A stretch of 64,000 nt of DNA, taken from Plazaster borealis (taxonomy: Eukaryota > Echinodermata > Asteroidea > Forcipulatida > Labidiasteridae). Location: positions 21,499,063 through 21,563,062 of the forward strand of contig CM037472.1 of assembly GCA_021014325.1 (NCBI GenBank), read 5' to 3'. Of the stretch, positions 1 to 11,059 are shown piece by piece (position 1 is the stretch's first letter; the number at the start of each line of letters is the position of its first letter). Under the pieces are notes generated by a model. That model was not told the DNA's origin. It ran no database searches and saw only the letters and a list, made by a program, of their open reading frames with translations. The translations under genes were made by a program, and so were the position numbers.

Positions 1-51
1 ATGAAGGCTGCACTCAAAGGGGAAGAAGAAGAAACGGATTGGTCTGTACTG
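1..51 (+). CDS. Left-gene exon, partial at the window edge
   Basis: Open from base 1 (MKAALKGEEEETDWSVL) up to a GTTGAG donor at 52. The window happens to start on ATG, but the acidic run reads as internal protein, so this is more likely the 3' part of an internal exon than a true start. It ends in phase 0, which matches the next exon. The donor is weaker than consensus. Confidence 0.5.
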
Positions 52-3000
52 GTTGAGTGAAGGTATTTTCACTAATTATGGTCAGACTGTTCCCCCCACT
101 CTCCCCCGTGTGTAGAGAGCTAATGCATCAGCAGCAGCCAGCTTGGATGAGTTTCTTGCATTACAACCCAAGGTTTCAGAGAGTAGAGACAGCTATGGAC
201 TAGGTGAGATCCAGGCGAGTGACGATGAATCACTACCTGATGGAGACAGGTCAGTAGCAAGATGTTCAACTCTATACTCAAAAGTTTTTTGCGCAAATGA
301 GTATTTTTATTTTGCCCCAGGATTTATTGGATTGTATAATGACAAAACACTCCAAATGGACTATTTATTTTTAACAATGTGTAATACATTAACACTACTG
401 TCTGACCATTCAACATCATTTGCTATGGTTTTGAATGGTTGATAAATTCGCTGAAATTGAGTTGGAGGGTTATTTGACTGTATAATGTATGGATACCGTT
501 CACTTTTACAGATATTTCTGTTCTTTTGGAGAATTTTTTTTATCTGGGCTTACTAAGTGCTGAAAAACTTGTGTTGATATGCCAGATGGTCCACATTGAA
601 AACAAGAGTCAATATCACTGGTCAAAGTATTTAAGTTTGTGGCAGGAAAATGTGGAACGATGTTGAATTATACTTGTAATACTCCCTCCAGGTTTGACTC
701 GAGCCATCAAAAGAACGAAGCATGGATGGAGAAGACGAAAATACAACAAGCGTCATCAAGCAAGAAGCTGATGACTTCCCCAAGGATGGGTAAGTCATAA
801 CAACACTCAGTGGATGAACTCTTCGTCGCTAAGAGAAAGTTGGGGCAAAGTAAATTATAACTGATTGTGCTCTATTGAAATATAGGAATAACAACATTGA
901 AGGAAATTATACAAAATTCAACCCGATGACTTTACAATTAAAAGTCATGATATTCTTCCTACTTTAGTCTGATTTCCGATTTTTTTTTTGCCCTTGGGAA
1001 AAACCATACAAATTGTGATTATGTAGCCTGAAAAGTCTATTATATATAAAACGTGACCATGTGTATATGCAGGTCAACCCACATACTTGATATAAAGTGC
1101 CTACTTTTTTCCCAAGGAACAAAATATCATGTTTGAATTAACCAACTTGTTTTACTTTGGTACAGCTGCATAATAGCAGCCAATCCCATCACTCCAGCCG
1201 ATGCTGATGCCATGTGCCAATTTTAACAAACATTTTGTGCAGAGCAAACTGGGCAAGTGAAGTTGGTAGGAAAATGGCCGTCCCTATGCTGTTATTAAGT
1301 GATGATGTTTTGGAGGTGGAAGCGCAATGTAAACGAATGTCATACATACATGTTCACTAACATTCGTTTACACTGCACTTCAGGCTTCAGTACATCAAAC
1401 TTGCCAACAGGATTCATGATTGTAGAATGGTAGTATTGTGAATGTTGCTTTACAAAGAAAAACTGCTGTAGGCAAAACAATGACAAACAATCCAATTAAA
1501 ACCAATGTATACTACACACCAACTTACAGACTGCGATAACAGATACTACTGTTTTTACTTACAGCTGTTCACAGGAGTAAGAGACCAGTCAAACCAATGA
1601 GGCGTAGCCACTCAATACCTGATCACCGAACCGTCAAGTCACCATATAATGCTAAAGTTGTCCTCCCTCTGAGGTAGGTTTAGATGTGAGAAATTGTTCC
1701 TGTCGGTCGTTGTTTTGTAAAGACAATTAAGGTGTACAGCTTTATCTACTGCATCAATCAACAATTAACAATTTTATAATAGTAAGAAGTAACTGTAAAT
1801 AGTAAATGTGCAGGTACAACCGTGTGTAAAATCTCTTTTGGAGGAGTGTTGGCTCTGATAAGAGCCGGTGTGGTCTGGACATTTTTATTTATAATTGTAA
1901 CTGTATACCAGGGTGACATTTTAGTCATGTTGCAATAAAGAAAAATTCAGTAAGAAAATGTTTTTATTTATCCATTTATTCATTTATTAAAGATGATTGG
2001 AAACAATATTTGCAGCCAACTGGCTGAATTGCAGTGATTTATAACATAGAAATTACATCACAATCACATAAATGTTAATAATTAAATATGAATTATAAAC
2101 AATTAAAAAATATACTGAAAAACATGTGTACAAAATATGATTAAACTAAACAAATATTATGACAGTAAAAGGTAAAAATTTATGCCTGTGCATTTTACAA
2201 TTGCTCATAAAAAAAGAAAGGGGTTGCCAAGGTTACCTCTTTGTAGCTGTGGCTGTGTTGGTTTCCTTTTATTGATGTTGGCCATAGACAGAATCTGTTT
2301 TGATTTTAAAGAGCATCTCCAAGGTCAAATTTGGTTTTGTGATACACCCGTTTTCCAATAGAAAGAGTCCTCATAAAAATGGGATAAAAACAATTAGAAG
2401 TCTCTTATAACCTCACGTTAAAATGGTGTAAAATGTCATTTTATTTGGTACTCTTTAACAGCGAAATTTGAAACATGACGTCATTTGACAGCAAAAACAA
2501 ATTGGTCGGTACATTCCAGAGAGGAAAATTTGCGTCCGGCTAAAGGTCAAATTCAATGCTTTTTTGATTAAACATCAAATTCAGGAATGAACTGAATATT
2601 GTTTTTGGAAAACTTACAGATCCTTTATTTCAAATATGACATCATCAAAGTTTTTGGCTTTTGACAAAAATTTCACTTAAAGGTATCGTACACGTTTGGT
2701 AATTACTCAAAATATATATAAGCATAAAAACTTACTTGGTAACAAGCAACGGAGAGCTGTTGATAGTATAAAACATTGTAGGAAACGACTCTCTATGAAG
2801 TAACGTAGTTTTTGAGAAAGAGGTAATTTCTCACTAAAATAATAAAAACTTCTTGCAAGAAGTTTTTATTCCTATCTGAAAGCACACAAATTTGTACAAC
2901 AAGGGTGTATTTTCTTTCATCATTTTCTTGCAACTTCGATGACCAATTGAGCCCAAATTTTCACAGGCTTATTATTTTATGCATATGTTGGGATACACCA

Positions 3001-6000
3001 AGTGAGAACACTGGTTTTTTGACAATTTCCAAACGTGTTCAGTGCCTTTAAAGGGTATCAAACACAGTGGCATTTTACACCATTTTAACCTGAGAATAGT
3101 ATTTTTTTCCATTAAGACTCTATTGGAAAAATGCGAGAATCACAAATCTGAATTTGACCTAGGAGTCCCTCTTTAAGACTGAGGTGGCAAATATACGGTG
3201 TATATTCTTCCAAGTTACACAAGTTACAACTTACGAGTGACTTTCCTTACAGAGAGCCAGAGCCTCGACGTAGGCGGAGTAACGAGAGTCAACTCAGTGG
3301 CCATGAGGAAGCTCAGCTCCGTAGGAGGATGGGGGAATTAAACAGAGCTGCAATGTACCCCAGTGCCAGCCAGATGAAGATTAGAGAATGGGAGGGCATG
3401 TACGACTTAAAAGGTAAGACTTCCTTGAGAATTTTGATCAAACAAAATACTGTAGTCACATCAGAGAACTGTTGTGTTTTTAACTGGTACCCTCCAACTC
3501 TTGATAACATTTACCAGCAGCAGACAACCTTATATTGACTTACATGGCTCGAAACACTGGACCACAGACCCGAGGCCAGTGATTTTAGCGTCGGGTCAAT
3601 AAACTCACGACGGGACAGATCCGGTGGTCTCGTGTTTTTCAGTTGAATAATAATCCTTAACTGTGTAAATAATACCTGTGACAAATTTTGGCTATGAGTC
3701 TGATAAATAATATCTTTCAATTCTGTTGAGTATCGAAGTGTACCATAAGACAAATGAGATCGATCTTCTCTTAGTGCTTGTTCAACTCATTTTGATTCTG
3801 GTCTCGTAAACGAAATTCCGGTCCTGTAACATTTTTGAACTTTCAAGCCCTGCAGTCTTGAAGATTTTACCCCTAAATTTGAGCCCTGATATAGTCAGCA
3901 TTTTTCAGAGTTATAGATTTGATTGAAAAGCCAGCAGTCAAATTAATTTATTATTCTCTTTCCTAGGTTTGTCCTCTTTTCCTGCCCAAAGACATTGACT
4001 CAGTTATTAGTTTATTGAGTCATCGCGCCAAAAGCAGAGACTGGCTTCTTTACACACAGTTTGCGAAATGACCTCATTCACTAGAGTAAATTAACAGAAA
4101 TGTCAGAAAGCTCAAAGTAATGTACCATGTTTATGAAACATTTCTAAAGGTGTTCAGTTCCCAAGTGTCAATGTCTCTACATGTTTGTATGACCTTTTGG
4201 AAAACATCAGCACACCTGAAGACAAATTTACCAACTTCCTGGGAAGATGTCAGTTGCTGAATATAAGTACATGACGTAATTAGCAGGCCCCTGGATTTTG
4301 CTTTGAATCAGGCCTTAGAGATGATTGACTCACTAACCTTTTCCATCAATACCATATTCTCTGCTGAGTTAGGGTTCCTCTTGGCTCTAGTTTGTAGTTT
4401 TATATTTAAGCTTTAATTATATTCTTCTTCTTCCATATTTTTCAATTATGATATCAAGTATGAATCTGGAATACATGATGTGATTCTGCCCCTCTCCTTG
4501 TAGCCAAAGCAAACATGTTTTTAAAAATGTTGTATGCAGTATGTTTATGAAAAAGGTTGGGAATAAACTGGTTTCAAAATTTTCAATCACATGTATGTAT
4601 TTGAAATCTCACTCAATGGCAAATTTGTACCAGTTGCAATAACATGTACCATGAACAATCTCTTTAAAATGTTTTCATATTTATTGCCTGTGGTCAATTT
4701 CACAAAGATTCATCTTATGATGAGTTGTCAAAATCGCCATAGTGATTTGTATTGTGACATCACTCTTTTCTTAGCATTTAAGATTGATGCACATCTTAAG
4801 ATCAGTCTCAGCTCTTTGTGAATTCAAACCAAGCTCCCACAAAACGAGTGTATAAAGTACTTTTCTCATGTTTATTTTCTGCTTTACGGTTACTGCATTA
4901 TTTTTGTAATTTTGTATCTTTGTAATTTGGTGCTGCTGCCCTGGTTTTTACTTAATAGTCTGCAAGGACATCAGAACCATAGTGCTTAGAAACGTAGTAT
5001 TAAGCGCGGTATAAATATTTATTATTATTATACTCAAACGATAAATTGCAACCCCGAGTGTTGGATACCACTGGAGAGCTAAATAAAAATAATAATAATA
5101 GCTCTTTTCCTACTGAATTCAGAAAGGCCACAATCAGTTTTGTTTTCTTTCAAAATAACAACTTTATGGTCATTTTGTGATAACATGTCAAGTTTGAGTA
5201 GTTTATGACTTGATACATCAAATTAAAAAGCTTGCTTGCTAGTGAGTTTTTCCCAACAAATGTGATCACCCTTTGAGATGAAAGTCCATGAAAGAAACTA
5301 GAGGATTTGAGTGAATGTACTGCTCCCAAAATCAATTTCCGTACTTAACATTTTGTTAAACTGGTTGCATTCCTTCCTTTTGAAATATTAATGCCTGGAT
5401 GTTTTTCCTATGCTATGCTTTACTGGACATCAGGAGCCGGGGCTAGGCGGTAGAAACGGGTAATAAATACGGGAATGTGATTGTAGGAACTGCAGTGAGA
5501 TATGTTTTTGTTTTGCTTGTTTTGTATCCATGGACACCTCTTGCATGTACATGTACATCATCACTTAATGATGTGCTGATGATTTGGGGTCACTGCAGGA
5601 GGCATGATGATATTTTTTCTACTTTAGTCTGATTTCTGATTTGTTTGCCCTTGGGAAAATTTAGAAAAAATTGTGATTAAATAGCCTTAAAAGTCTATGA
5701 AGGCCTACACCATGTGTACATGTAGGTCGGCCATTTTTTTCCAAGGACTAAATATCATGCCTGGGTCAGAATTGTAGTGTAAATGTAATGTCTTTGTGTG
5801 TGATAGCTTTTGTGTGATTGGACCCCAAATTATGGACAAAGTAGTTGCATGACAAAATATACAAGGGAGTCCATAATGTATGCTGGGAGTGAAATATTTC
5901 AAGATGTTTTATCCACTTAAACTGAAAAGTTGGAGCTCCCTTATGTTTTGTAGTTTTTAGTGTAAATCTCTTCAGTCTACACACAGTCTTTTCATATATT

Positions 6001-6405
6001 ATGCACACAACTTAAAATTATCTGCATGTTTGATATTTGATTTTCAAGATTTTGCGTAGGTATATGGCAAATTTCTGCAAGGAGTCTATAGTGCTATTGT
6101 AATGTGATTTTGAACCAAATAATATTGTTTAGCTTGTATATTCGGTTTGCGGTAACACCATGTGTATATCTACTTTGCTGGGTAGATTTTGTTCTTTCAG
6201 AACTTGTCTTGCTATTTATGTTTACTGCCGCGGAGGAGATGGTTTGTGTGGACTTTCAAATCTCTTCTTCTTTGTCTATGACACAGAACCCTGTACCCCA
6301 CGGTGGGATGGTGGTGGTCGACCACGATCCACTCTTCACTTCTTAACGCCAGAGGAGTTCAGAAAACGTGTTTCATCACAAAGACAGTCATCATCCTGGC
6401 TCTGA
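1..6405 (+). CDS. 3' portion of an unrecognised gene; basic, Ser-rich C-terminal tail (six exons)
   Basis: Exons at 1-51, 116-249, 692-789, 1565-1673, 3253-3413 and 6287-6405 join with GT-AG borders and matching phases into one open frame of 223 residues ending in TGA at 6403-6405. The gene probably begins left of the window. I do not recognise the family. Visible features are an Ala/Leu segment (ASLDEFLALQ), a charged Ser-rich middle, RRSHSIPDH with a textbook mode-I 14-3-3 core (RSxSxP), an Arg-rich stretch (EPEPRRRRSNE), a likely conserved block (MYPSASQMKIREWEGMYDL) and a final SSWL that fits a class I PDZ ligand. It looks like the cytosolic tail of a scaffold or membrane protein; that is inference. 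The consistent phase over five junctions is the main support. An extra exon in the 3413-6287 intron is possible. Confidence 0.72.
116..249 (+). CDS. Left-gene exon encoding an Ala/Ser-rich acidic segment
   Basis: A pyrimidine-rich tract (cccactctcccccgtgtgtag) precedes the exon and GTCAGT follows it. The frame is open for 44 codons plus 2 nt and includes ASLDEFLALQPKVSES and an acidic Asp/Glu cluster. The next exon completes the split Arg codon. Confidence 0.68.
692..789 (+). CDS. Left-gene exon, Lys/Ser-rich
   Basis: Acceptor ctccctccag and donor GTAAGTC. It encodes FDSSHQKNEAWMEKTK and a Ser/Lys-rich end. It enters in phase 2 and leaves in phase 1, both matching the neighbouring exons. Confidence 0.7.
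947..1131. repeat. Short foldback repeat, family C (CATGATATT ends)
   Basis: It begins CATGATATTCTTCCTACTTT and ends TTTTTTCCCAAGG...AAATATCATG, so the two ends are inverted. Related copies lie at 5605-5758 and 29854-30035. It is intronic in the left gene, short, and without coding capacity. Confidence 0.7.
1565..1673 (+). CDS. Left-gene exon with a 14-3-3 consensus
   Basis: Acceptor ttacttacag and donor GTAGGT. It encodes a very basic segment containing KPMRRSHSIPDHR. RSHSIP matches the RSxSxP mode-I 14-3-3 motif exactly. The phases agree on both sides. Confidence 0.72.
2305..3176. mobile_element. Foldback element with a second MITE nested inside
   Basis: The left arm (2305-2465) and right arm (about 3055-3176) are diverged inverted copies sharing TTAAAGAG, AGGTCAAATT, CCAATAGA and TTAAAATGGTGTAAAATG. 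Both ends lie at TTAA. A family A MITE (2677-3052) sits inside. There is no ORF of note. Confidence 0.66.
2677..3052. mobile_element. MITE family A, copy 1
   Basis: It starts TTAAAGGTATCGTACACGTT, ends CGTGTTCAGTGCCTTTAA, and has a 30-nt perfect palindrome at 2841-2870. Close copies are at 41106-41472 and 53185-53530. TTAA at both edges suggests TTAA-targeted insertion. Confidence 0.75.
3253..3413 (+). CDS. Left-gene exon with an Arg-rich stretch and EWEGMYDL block
   Basis: Acceptor ctttccttacag and donor GTAAGAC. Fifty-three whole codons run from EPEPRRRRSNE through RAAMYPSASQMKIREWEG. Charge patterning and low repeat content suggest a conserved segment. It ends in phase 1. Confidence 0.74.
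4690..4822. repeat. Degenerate MITE of family D
   Basis: TCAATTTCACAAAGATTCAT ... CAGCTCTTTGTGAATTC with an inner block (ATAGTGATTTGTATTGTGAC) that is the inverse of the block in the copy at 9410-9557. Confidence 0.55.
4890..5035 (+). repeat. SINE-like tail ending in an ATT microsatellite
   Basis: GTGCTTAGAAACGTAGTATTAAGCG is followed by TATAAATATTTATTATTATT, the shape of a retroposon 3' tail with a simple-repeat end. No head is identified. Confidence 0.4.
5605..5758. repeat. Family C repeat, copy 2
   Basis: Shares CTACTTTAGTCTGATTTC, TTGCCCTTGGGAAAA, the block around ACACCATGTGTACATGTAGG and the terminal AATATCATG with the copy at 947-1131. Confidence 0.65.
6287..6405 (+). CDS. Left-gene terminal exon
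   Basis: A pyrimidine-rich acceptor (tcttcttctttgtctatgacacag) opens the exon. The leading AA completes a Glu codon with the G left by exon 3253-3413, giving DLK-E-PCTPRWDGGG and ending LTPEEFRKRV...SSSWL-stop. A repeat also present at 45932-46035 lies 50 bp upstream in the intron. Confidence 0.72.
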
Positions 6406-6431
6406 GATCATGTCACACAGTTATTAAGTAC

Positions 6432-6824
6432 AATTGTGATGCGATCAAGCTAAATGAGTCGTTTATCGGAAATATCAGTATGGAGAAACAAGCTAAAACG
6501 GGCCAACAGGGGTGAAATTAAAATTTAAAAAACCTTCCTTCCTGATAAAATAAATAACATCAAAAGGGGGTTAAAATTAGCATTGAAAGAAAATGTGCGG
6601 ATATAGTTTTGATAAACAACTCGACTTTAAACGCCCTTTTCTCAATTTCATTCTCTCGCATCACTTGATGTTTCTACTTTCACAACTTTTCAACCAAAGG
6701 TACGTATCAACATGGGGTTTTAACAGAATTAAAGCATAGATTAGGCTCTTTGCAAATTAAAAAAAAAAATTTAAAAATTACCTGGGTCGACAAATGACTC
6801 ATTTTGCTTGATCGCATCAAAATT
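6432..6824. mobile_element. Foldback element in the left gene's putative 3' UTR
   Basis: The arms at 6432-6469 and 6786-6824 are inverted copies, about 38 bp with a few mismatches, sharing GATGCGATCAAGC and AATGAGTC. It starts 26 bp after the stop codon and contains AATAAA at 6549-6554, so it may supply the polyadenylation signal (inference). Confidence 0.68.
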
Positions 6825-7450
6825 GGAAATTATTCAAACAGCATGGCTTATTGTGTAATATCAACCTTATTTTGACCAGGCATGCAACTTTTCAGCTGAG
6901 ATTTTCATGTCACCATGTAGAGCATTTTCTCTAGATCCTGATGGGAAAAGAACAATTATTCTGAATTACTGTTGGGAACATTATGCCTAAATACCAAACT
7001 TTCACTTTAGAAAGTTGGGTTAAAGCTTAGAGGGTATTTGCCAGAGCCAGTCACATATACACCTGTAAACTAAACACAGCATTTTTTGGTTTACGTTCCG
7101 ACTACAGTGTGTGCAAGTAAAAACATAAACATTATTTTAAGAATATGGTGTACATGTAATATTATTTCTAGTTTGTAAATTCATCACGTACAGTGGTTCA
7201 GTCTTTAGGATAATTTAATTGTCGTTTTTCACTGACATTTATTTTGACAATCATTGTATCCAGTATTTGTTATTCAGTACTGTTTATGAACTCTGTGATA
7301 GAAATAATTATAGCATAAAAAGCAATATGTACAGTAAACAAGCTTAATTTATACTAACATCAGAAAAATTCAGTATTTATTTTTGTATCAATTCATTTTG
7401 TGTATTTTTTCTAGTTTAAAGTGTGCCTTAATTATTAGAAGCCTTACTTA
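6825..7450. other. Intergenic stretch, nothing recognised
   Basis: AT-rich single-copy-looking sequence downstream of the left gene. I find no coding exon, RNA gene or clear repeat. Confidence 0.5.
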
Positions 7451-7451
7451 T

Positions 7452-7740
7452 AGTGGCGTGTCGTGGCCGAGCAGTTATGAACACCTGCCTTAGGCTCTGG
7501 TGTTTCTGACCAGCAGAGTGTTGGTTTGAGTCTCGGTCATGGCATTTGTGTCCTTAAGCAAGATACTTTACCTTAATTGCTTTGTCTTTCAGATGGGACA
7601 TTAAGCTGTTGGTCCTGTGTACTAGGATTGGTAGTGCACGTAAAAGAACCCAGAACACTTATCGTGGAAGAGTAGGGGTTAACCCCGGTGTTTCTGGTTC
7701 ACATAGCACCTTGTTTACAGGTTTCCTGAGGCTTGCAAAA
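7452..7740 (+). repeat. tRNA-derived SINE, copy 1
   Basis: The head reads as a tRNA with A-box-like GTGTCGTGGCCGAGCAGTTA and B-box-like GGTTTGAGTCTCGGTCATGG, recalling Ser/Leu-type tRNAs. A body follows with CCTTAAGCAAGATACTTTAC and AAAAGAACCCAGAACACTTA. Minus-strand copies lie at 13614-13897 and 14078-14228, so it is a dispersed element and not a functional tRNA. Confidence 0.75.
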
Positions 7741-8055
7741 ATATAAATGTTCACAGATTTGCACATACATGGTATAAAAGATGGTATGAAAACTTCCCTT
7801 GAAAAAGCTTGCTTGAAATGCCATAGTTTTTGAGATGTGAAAAAAATTAATTAGTTTTAAGCTTGCAAGTCCAAAACCTGATGGTTGAAAACAGTGAACG
7901 CATAATGTTTCTTCGTTAAAATTACTTTCTTGTGACTCCAATGTCCAATTGAGCTTACACTTTCACAGGTTTGTTATTTCATGTATATGCTGGGTCACAC
8001 AAAGTACGGATACTGGTCTTTGACAATTACCAATGTCGTCTGCATGCTTTAAGTT
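7690..8055 (-). repeat. Diverged family A-like MITE fragment
   Basis: Shares GTCCAATTGAGCTTACACTT, TTTCACAGGTTTGTTATTTC and TGCTGGGTCACACAAAGTA with the right half of family A copies and with the element at 56195-56530. The left end merges with the SINE. Confidence 0.5.
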
Positions 8056-9408
8056 TCAAATTTCAAAGTTTGACACTTACATTTACTTGATTTTTGGGTT
8101 ATTGATGGTACCATTAACGTACAGGCATGGTATCTGAACCTTGAAAAAATTAATAAATAAATTAAAAATGGGAACAAATTTTGAGTTCAAGGGCTGAACT
8201 ACTGAAGAAAAAAAAAGGACAAATATACAATGTGCGTTGAACCAGACAAAGCTGCGCTTACTTTATTTCATACTTTCTTGCCACTAAATTTAACAAAATC
8301 TGGAGATAACATTTTATGTACAAAAAGTAAATGTAAACGCCCCTTTGTGACATAATGGTAAACTCGCTAAAGTAAAAACAATATATATTGTAATTTTGTT
8401 TTATATATACAGAAACATTTTACAATTTTTGCATGAAACAACATCATCATTAAACATAACTAGAATTGATATAAGAATTGATATTAGAATGAAACAAAAC
8501 CGTAAGTATTGTGATCATAAACTGCAAGATAATCAAATCAGATGTTATAAATATTATCAAATACATGAAATGCTAATTTAAAAAAAGCTACCTCTTACCA
8601 AGGTAAGTACAAACAATCCATTGCTTTTATTCCTTAATTATTAATGGCATTTTTAAAACATGGATCCTGAAATTATACTCAACTATAGATGCGAATTAAA
8701 AGTCCTTTTAAACAATCTAACCATAACCTTTTTTGTGAGTATATTTTGATTATGTTCGGTGCAGCTAGAATATGAAATGTTACGCTCTCGTCTCGCTGTT
8801 TATTCAGGAAAAGCACCTAATGAAGTCCAATATAATGAGACACAGCACACAGGTTTACAATAATTGTGTATGGCAGAAAGTTACCCATCTCAAAGTTGGA
8901 ATTTGTCAAATGGGATCATACATCATTGAATTTTTGGACGGGTAATTTCATTATCGTCCTCGTGTTTCAAGAAAGTGACCAAACTGTGATAGTGTTATAT
9001 GCTTATATTAATTGCTGCAATTGAAATATAAAGCAACAATGATTTTAGAAGTCTTCAATTGGCCTGTACTTTATTTCTGGTACTGGGTATGAATTGGCCC
9101 CCCCCCACCTCCATGATAACCGATCCCAAATTTGTTCAGTGCGAGTGTTTGCCAGCCCAGTGACTATGCAAATTTTATTGTAAAAGTATTTCATGTTTTT
9201 CACCATACACCGGTGTGTGACTGATAAGCACTGCATACTCGGGTTGATTTTCTCTGCAGGAGGGTGGTCTCTTTAAGGGTGGGGGGGGGGGGAAGGAAGG
9301 ACTAAGTATACAGTTCTTTTATCACACATCGGTGTGGTGTAAAAACAAAATAATCTCGAATTCAATTATTCATATCAAACTGAGTTGAGTCGACACACCT
9401 GACAGACC
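8056..9408. other. Intergenic stretch with homopolymer runs
   Basis: AT-rich, no supportable exon. It holds a C9 run near 9099, a G-rich run of more than ten bases at 9278-9292 followed by GGAAGGAAGG, and A-rich segments at 8160-8220. Confidence 0.5.
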
Positions 9409-9409
9409 A

Positions 9410-9557
9410 GGGGCCGATTTCACAAAGAGTTAAGATTAATCTTAACTGTGTATCAATCTTAACTGCTAAGCAAAGTGTGATGTCACAATACAAATCACTA
9501 TGGCAACATTATCAACTCATCTTAAGATGACTCTCAGTGCTTTGTGAAATCGAGCCC
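9410..9557. mobile_element. MITE family D, copy 1
   Basis: Terminal inverted repeats GGGGCCGATTTCACAAAGAG and CTTTGTGAAATCGAGCCC enclose inner inverted repeats (TTAAGATTAATCTTAACTG). The same family occurs at 29418-29570. Confidence 0.75.
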
Positions 9558-9558
9558 A

Positions 9559-9724
9559 GGGCCCAATTTCATAAAGCTGTTAAGCAGAAAATACCAATGA
9601 GTTGGAAACCAGTTGCAACAATGTAAAATCTATGAAATTTTGGCTGGTAACCTGTTTCAGTTAAGCAATATTTTTCTGTGCTTAGCAAGTTTTTTGTGCT
9701 TGCAGGCTTTATGAAATTGGGCCC
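9559..9724. mobile_element. MITE family E, adjacent to family D
   Basis: GGGCCCAATTTCATAAAGCT at the left is matched by GCTTTATGAAATTGGGCCC at the right. It begins directly after the family D copy, sharing the CCCAGGGCCC junction. Confidence 0.75.
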
Positions 9725-10090
9725 AGGCCCTAGATCAGCTGTCCATATTATTGATAAATAAAACGCAGTTACATAACTTTACAAAGTTTAAATTGATGGC
9801 AGTGAATTCATCGTCTATACCAAACTGACTGTGCACAAAGGATACAACACCATTGGTTATTAGAAGAGTACATTCCTTCTTGCAGCTTTCACAATATTTA
9901 ATGATTCTTTACATGGTTTCTAGCTAAATGTAATTTCTTGGCTAGATTAATTGAGATTTTTTTTTTCTTGAAAGTGATGGCAGTTATTACAGCCATCAGT
10001 GCAATTGAAAGGTAATGGTGCCGACTTTGACACCAATTAACAATTTTTTATTTTTTATTTTTTAGATATGAGGGTCCGTTTCCAGAGCAG

Positions 10091-10267
10091 ACACATTTCA
10101 GAGCTCCATATAATTCAGTTCTTAACTGTAAGAAGATACTAATCTCACCGGATTCACCGACGTCCAAAACCCACCGCCGAAAAATGTATGCGGCCATGGA
10201 ATGTTAATCCAGTGAGATTAGTAGCTTCTTACAGATAAGATTTTGAATTATGGGGCTCTGAAATGTT
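10091..10267. mobile_element. Foldback hairpin element
   Basis: The left arm 10091-10154 (ACATTTCAGAGCTCC ... TAAGAAG.TACTAATCTCAC) pairs with the right arm 10206-10267 over about 60 bp. A 50-bp loop is rich in CpG. No ORF. Confidence 0.72.
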
Positions 10268-11059
10268 TCCGCCGTCACACGCAAAAGTGAAATGCCTCAA
10301 GGGCGAATAGTGGGAAAGCAAATTCACTCAAATCACCAACTTAAAATAAACACATCATTCTATCAACCTGATGAGATTTCAACAGATGCCGACACTTTCA
10401 AGACAGCAGGTGAACACTGGCCAACTGTTTCTTCATTTGTTTTCATACAACGTTATTTGCTTAATATTTCACATGCCTTGCAAGGAAAACATTTTGAGAT
10501 TAAATTTATACACAAGTTTTTCAGAGATGAAAACATTTTGACAGGAAGGACCAAAAAACCAACTTTATGCACAAAAAGTAGTCCCTATGATATTACACAT
10601 TGGATTAGCAGCTGAAAGTTATTTAAGAAATAGACAAGCTCAGTCCCCCCAGGCAAAAAGAGGCCTCTACTTTCTGAAAATCTCCACAATGTTTCATGCA
10701 TTTATAAAAAAACAAAAACAAAACATTTGCAAATACATTCATCACAACTCAGCAGATAAAATGTTGAGGAAATTTGAAAGACTTCAGCCTCTTTAGCCTT
10801 AGAGAACCTAACTTTCTTACTGTGTATGTAGACCTAGACTCCACGCATTATACATGATGGTGAAATCGGCTTCAGTATCAAACCCAATATAATCGCAGCT
10901 TTGGGTCAGAGATCAAAGGTCGGAAGCTCCAGGTCATGAATCCTTCCAAAAACGATTCAGAGATCAAGTCTACCCCTGAAAGACAAAAAGGGATAGGACA
11001 GACTTGAAAAGAAACTAGACTTATCTTGTTTGTAAATTACAAACAAACAGTGTTCGGTT

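Noticed and set aside
5440..5466. Small exon of the left gene between a CAG and GTAATA
   Set aside because: In the required phase it contains TAG, so it cannot join the chain; direct joining of 3413 to 6287 keeps the frame.
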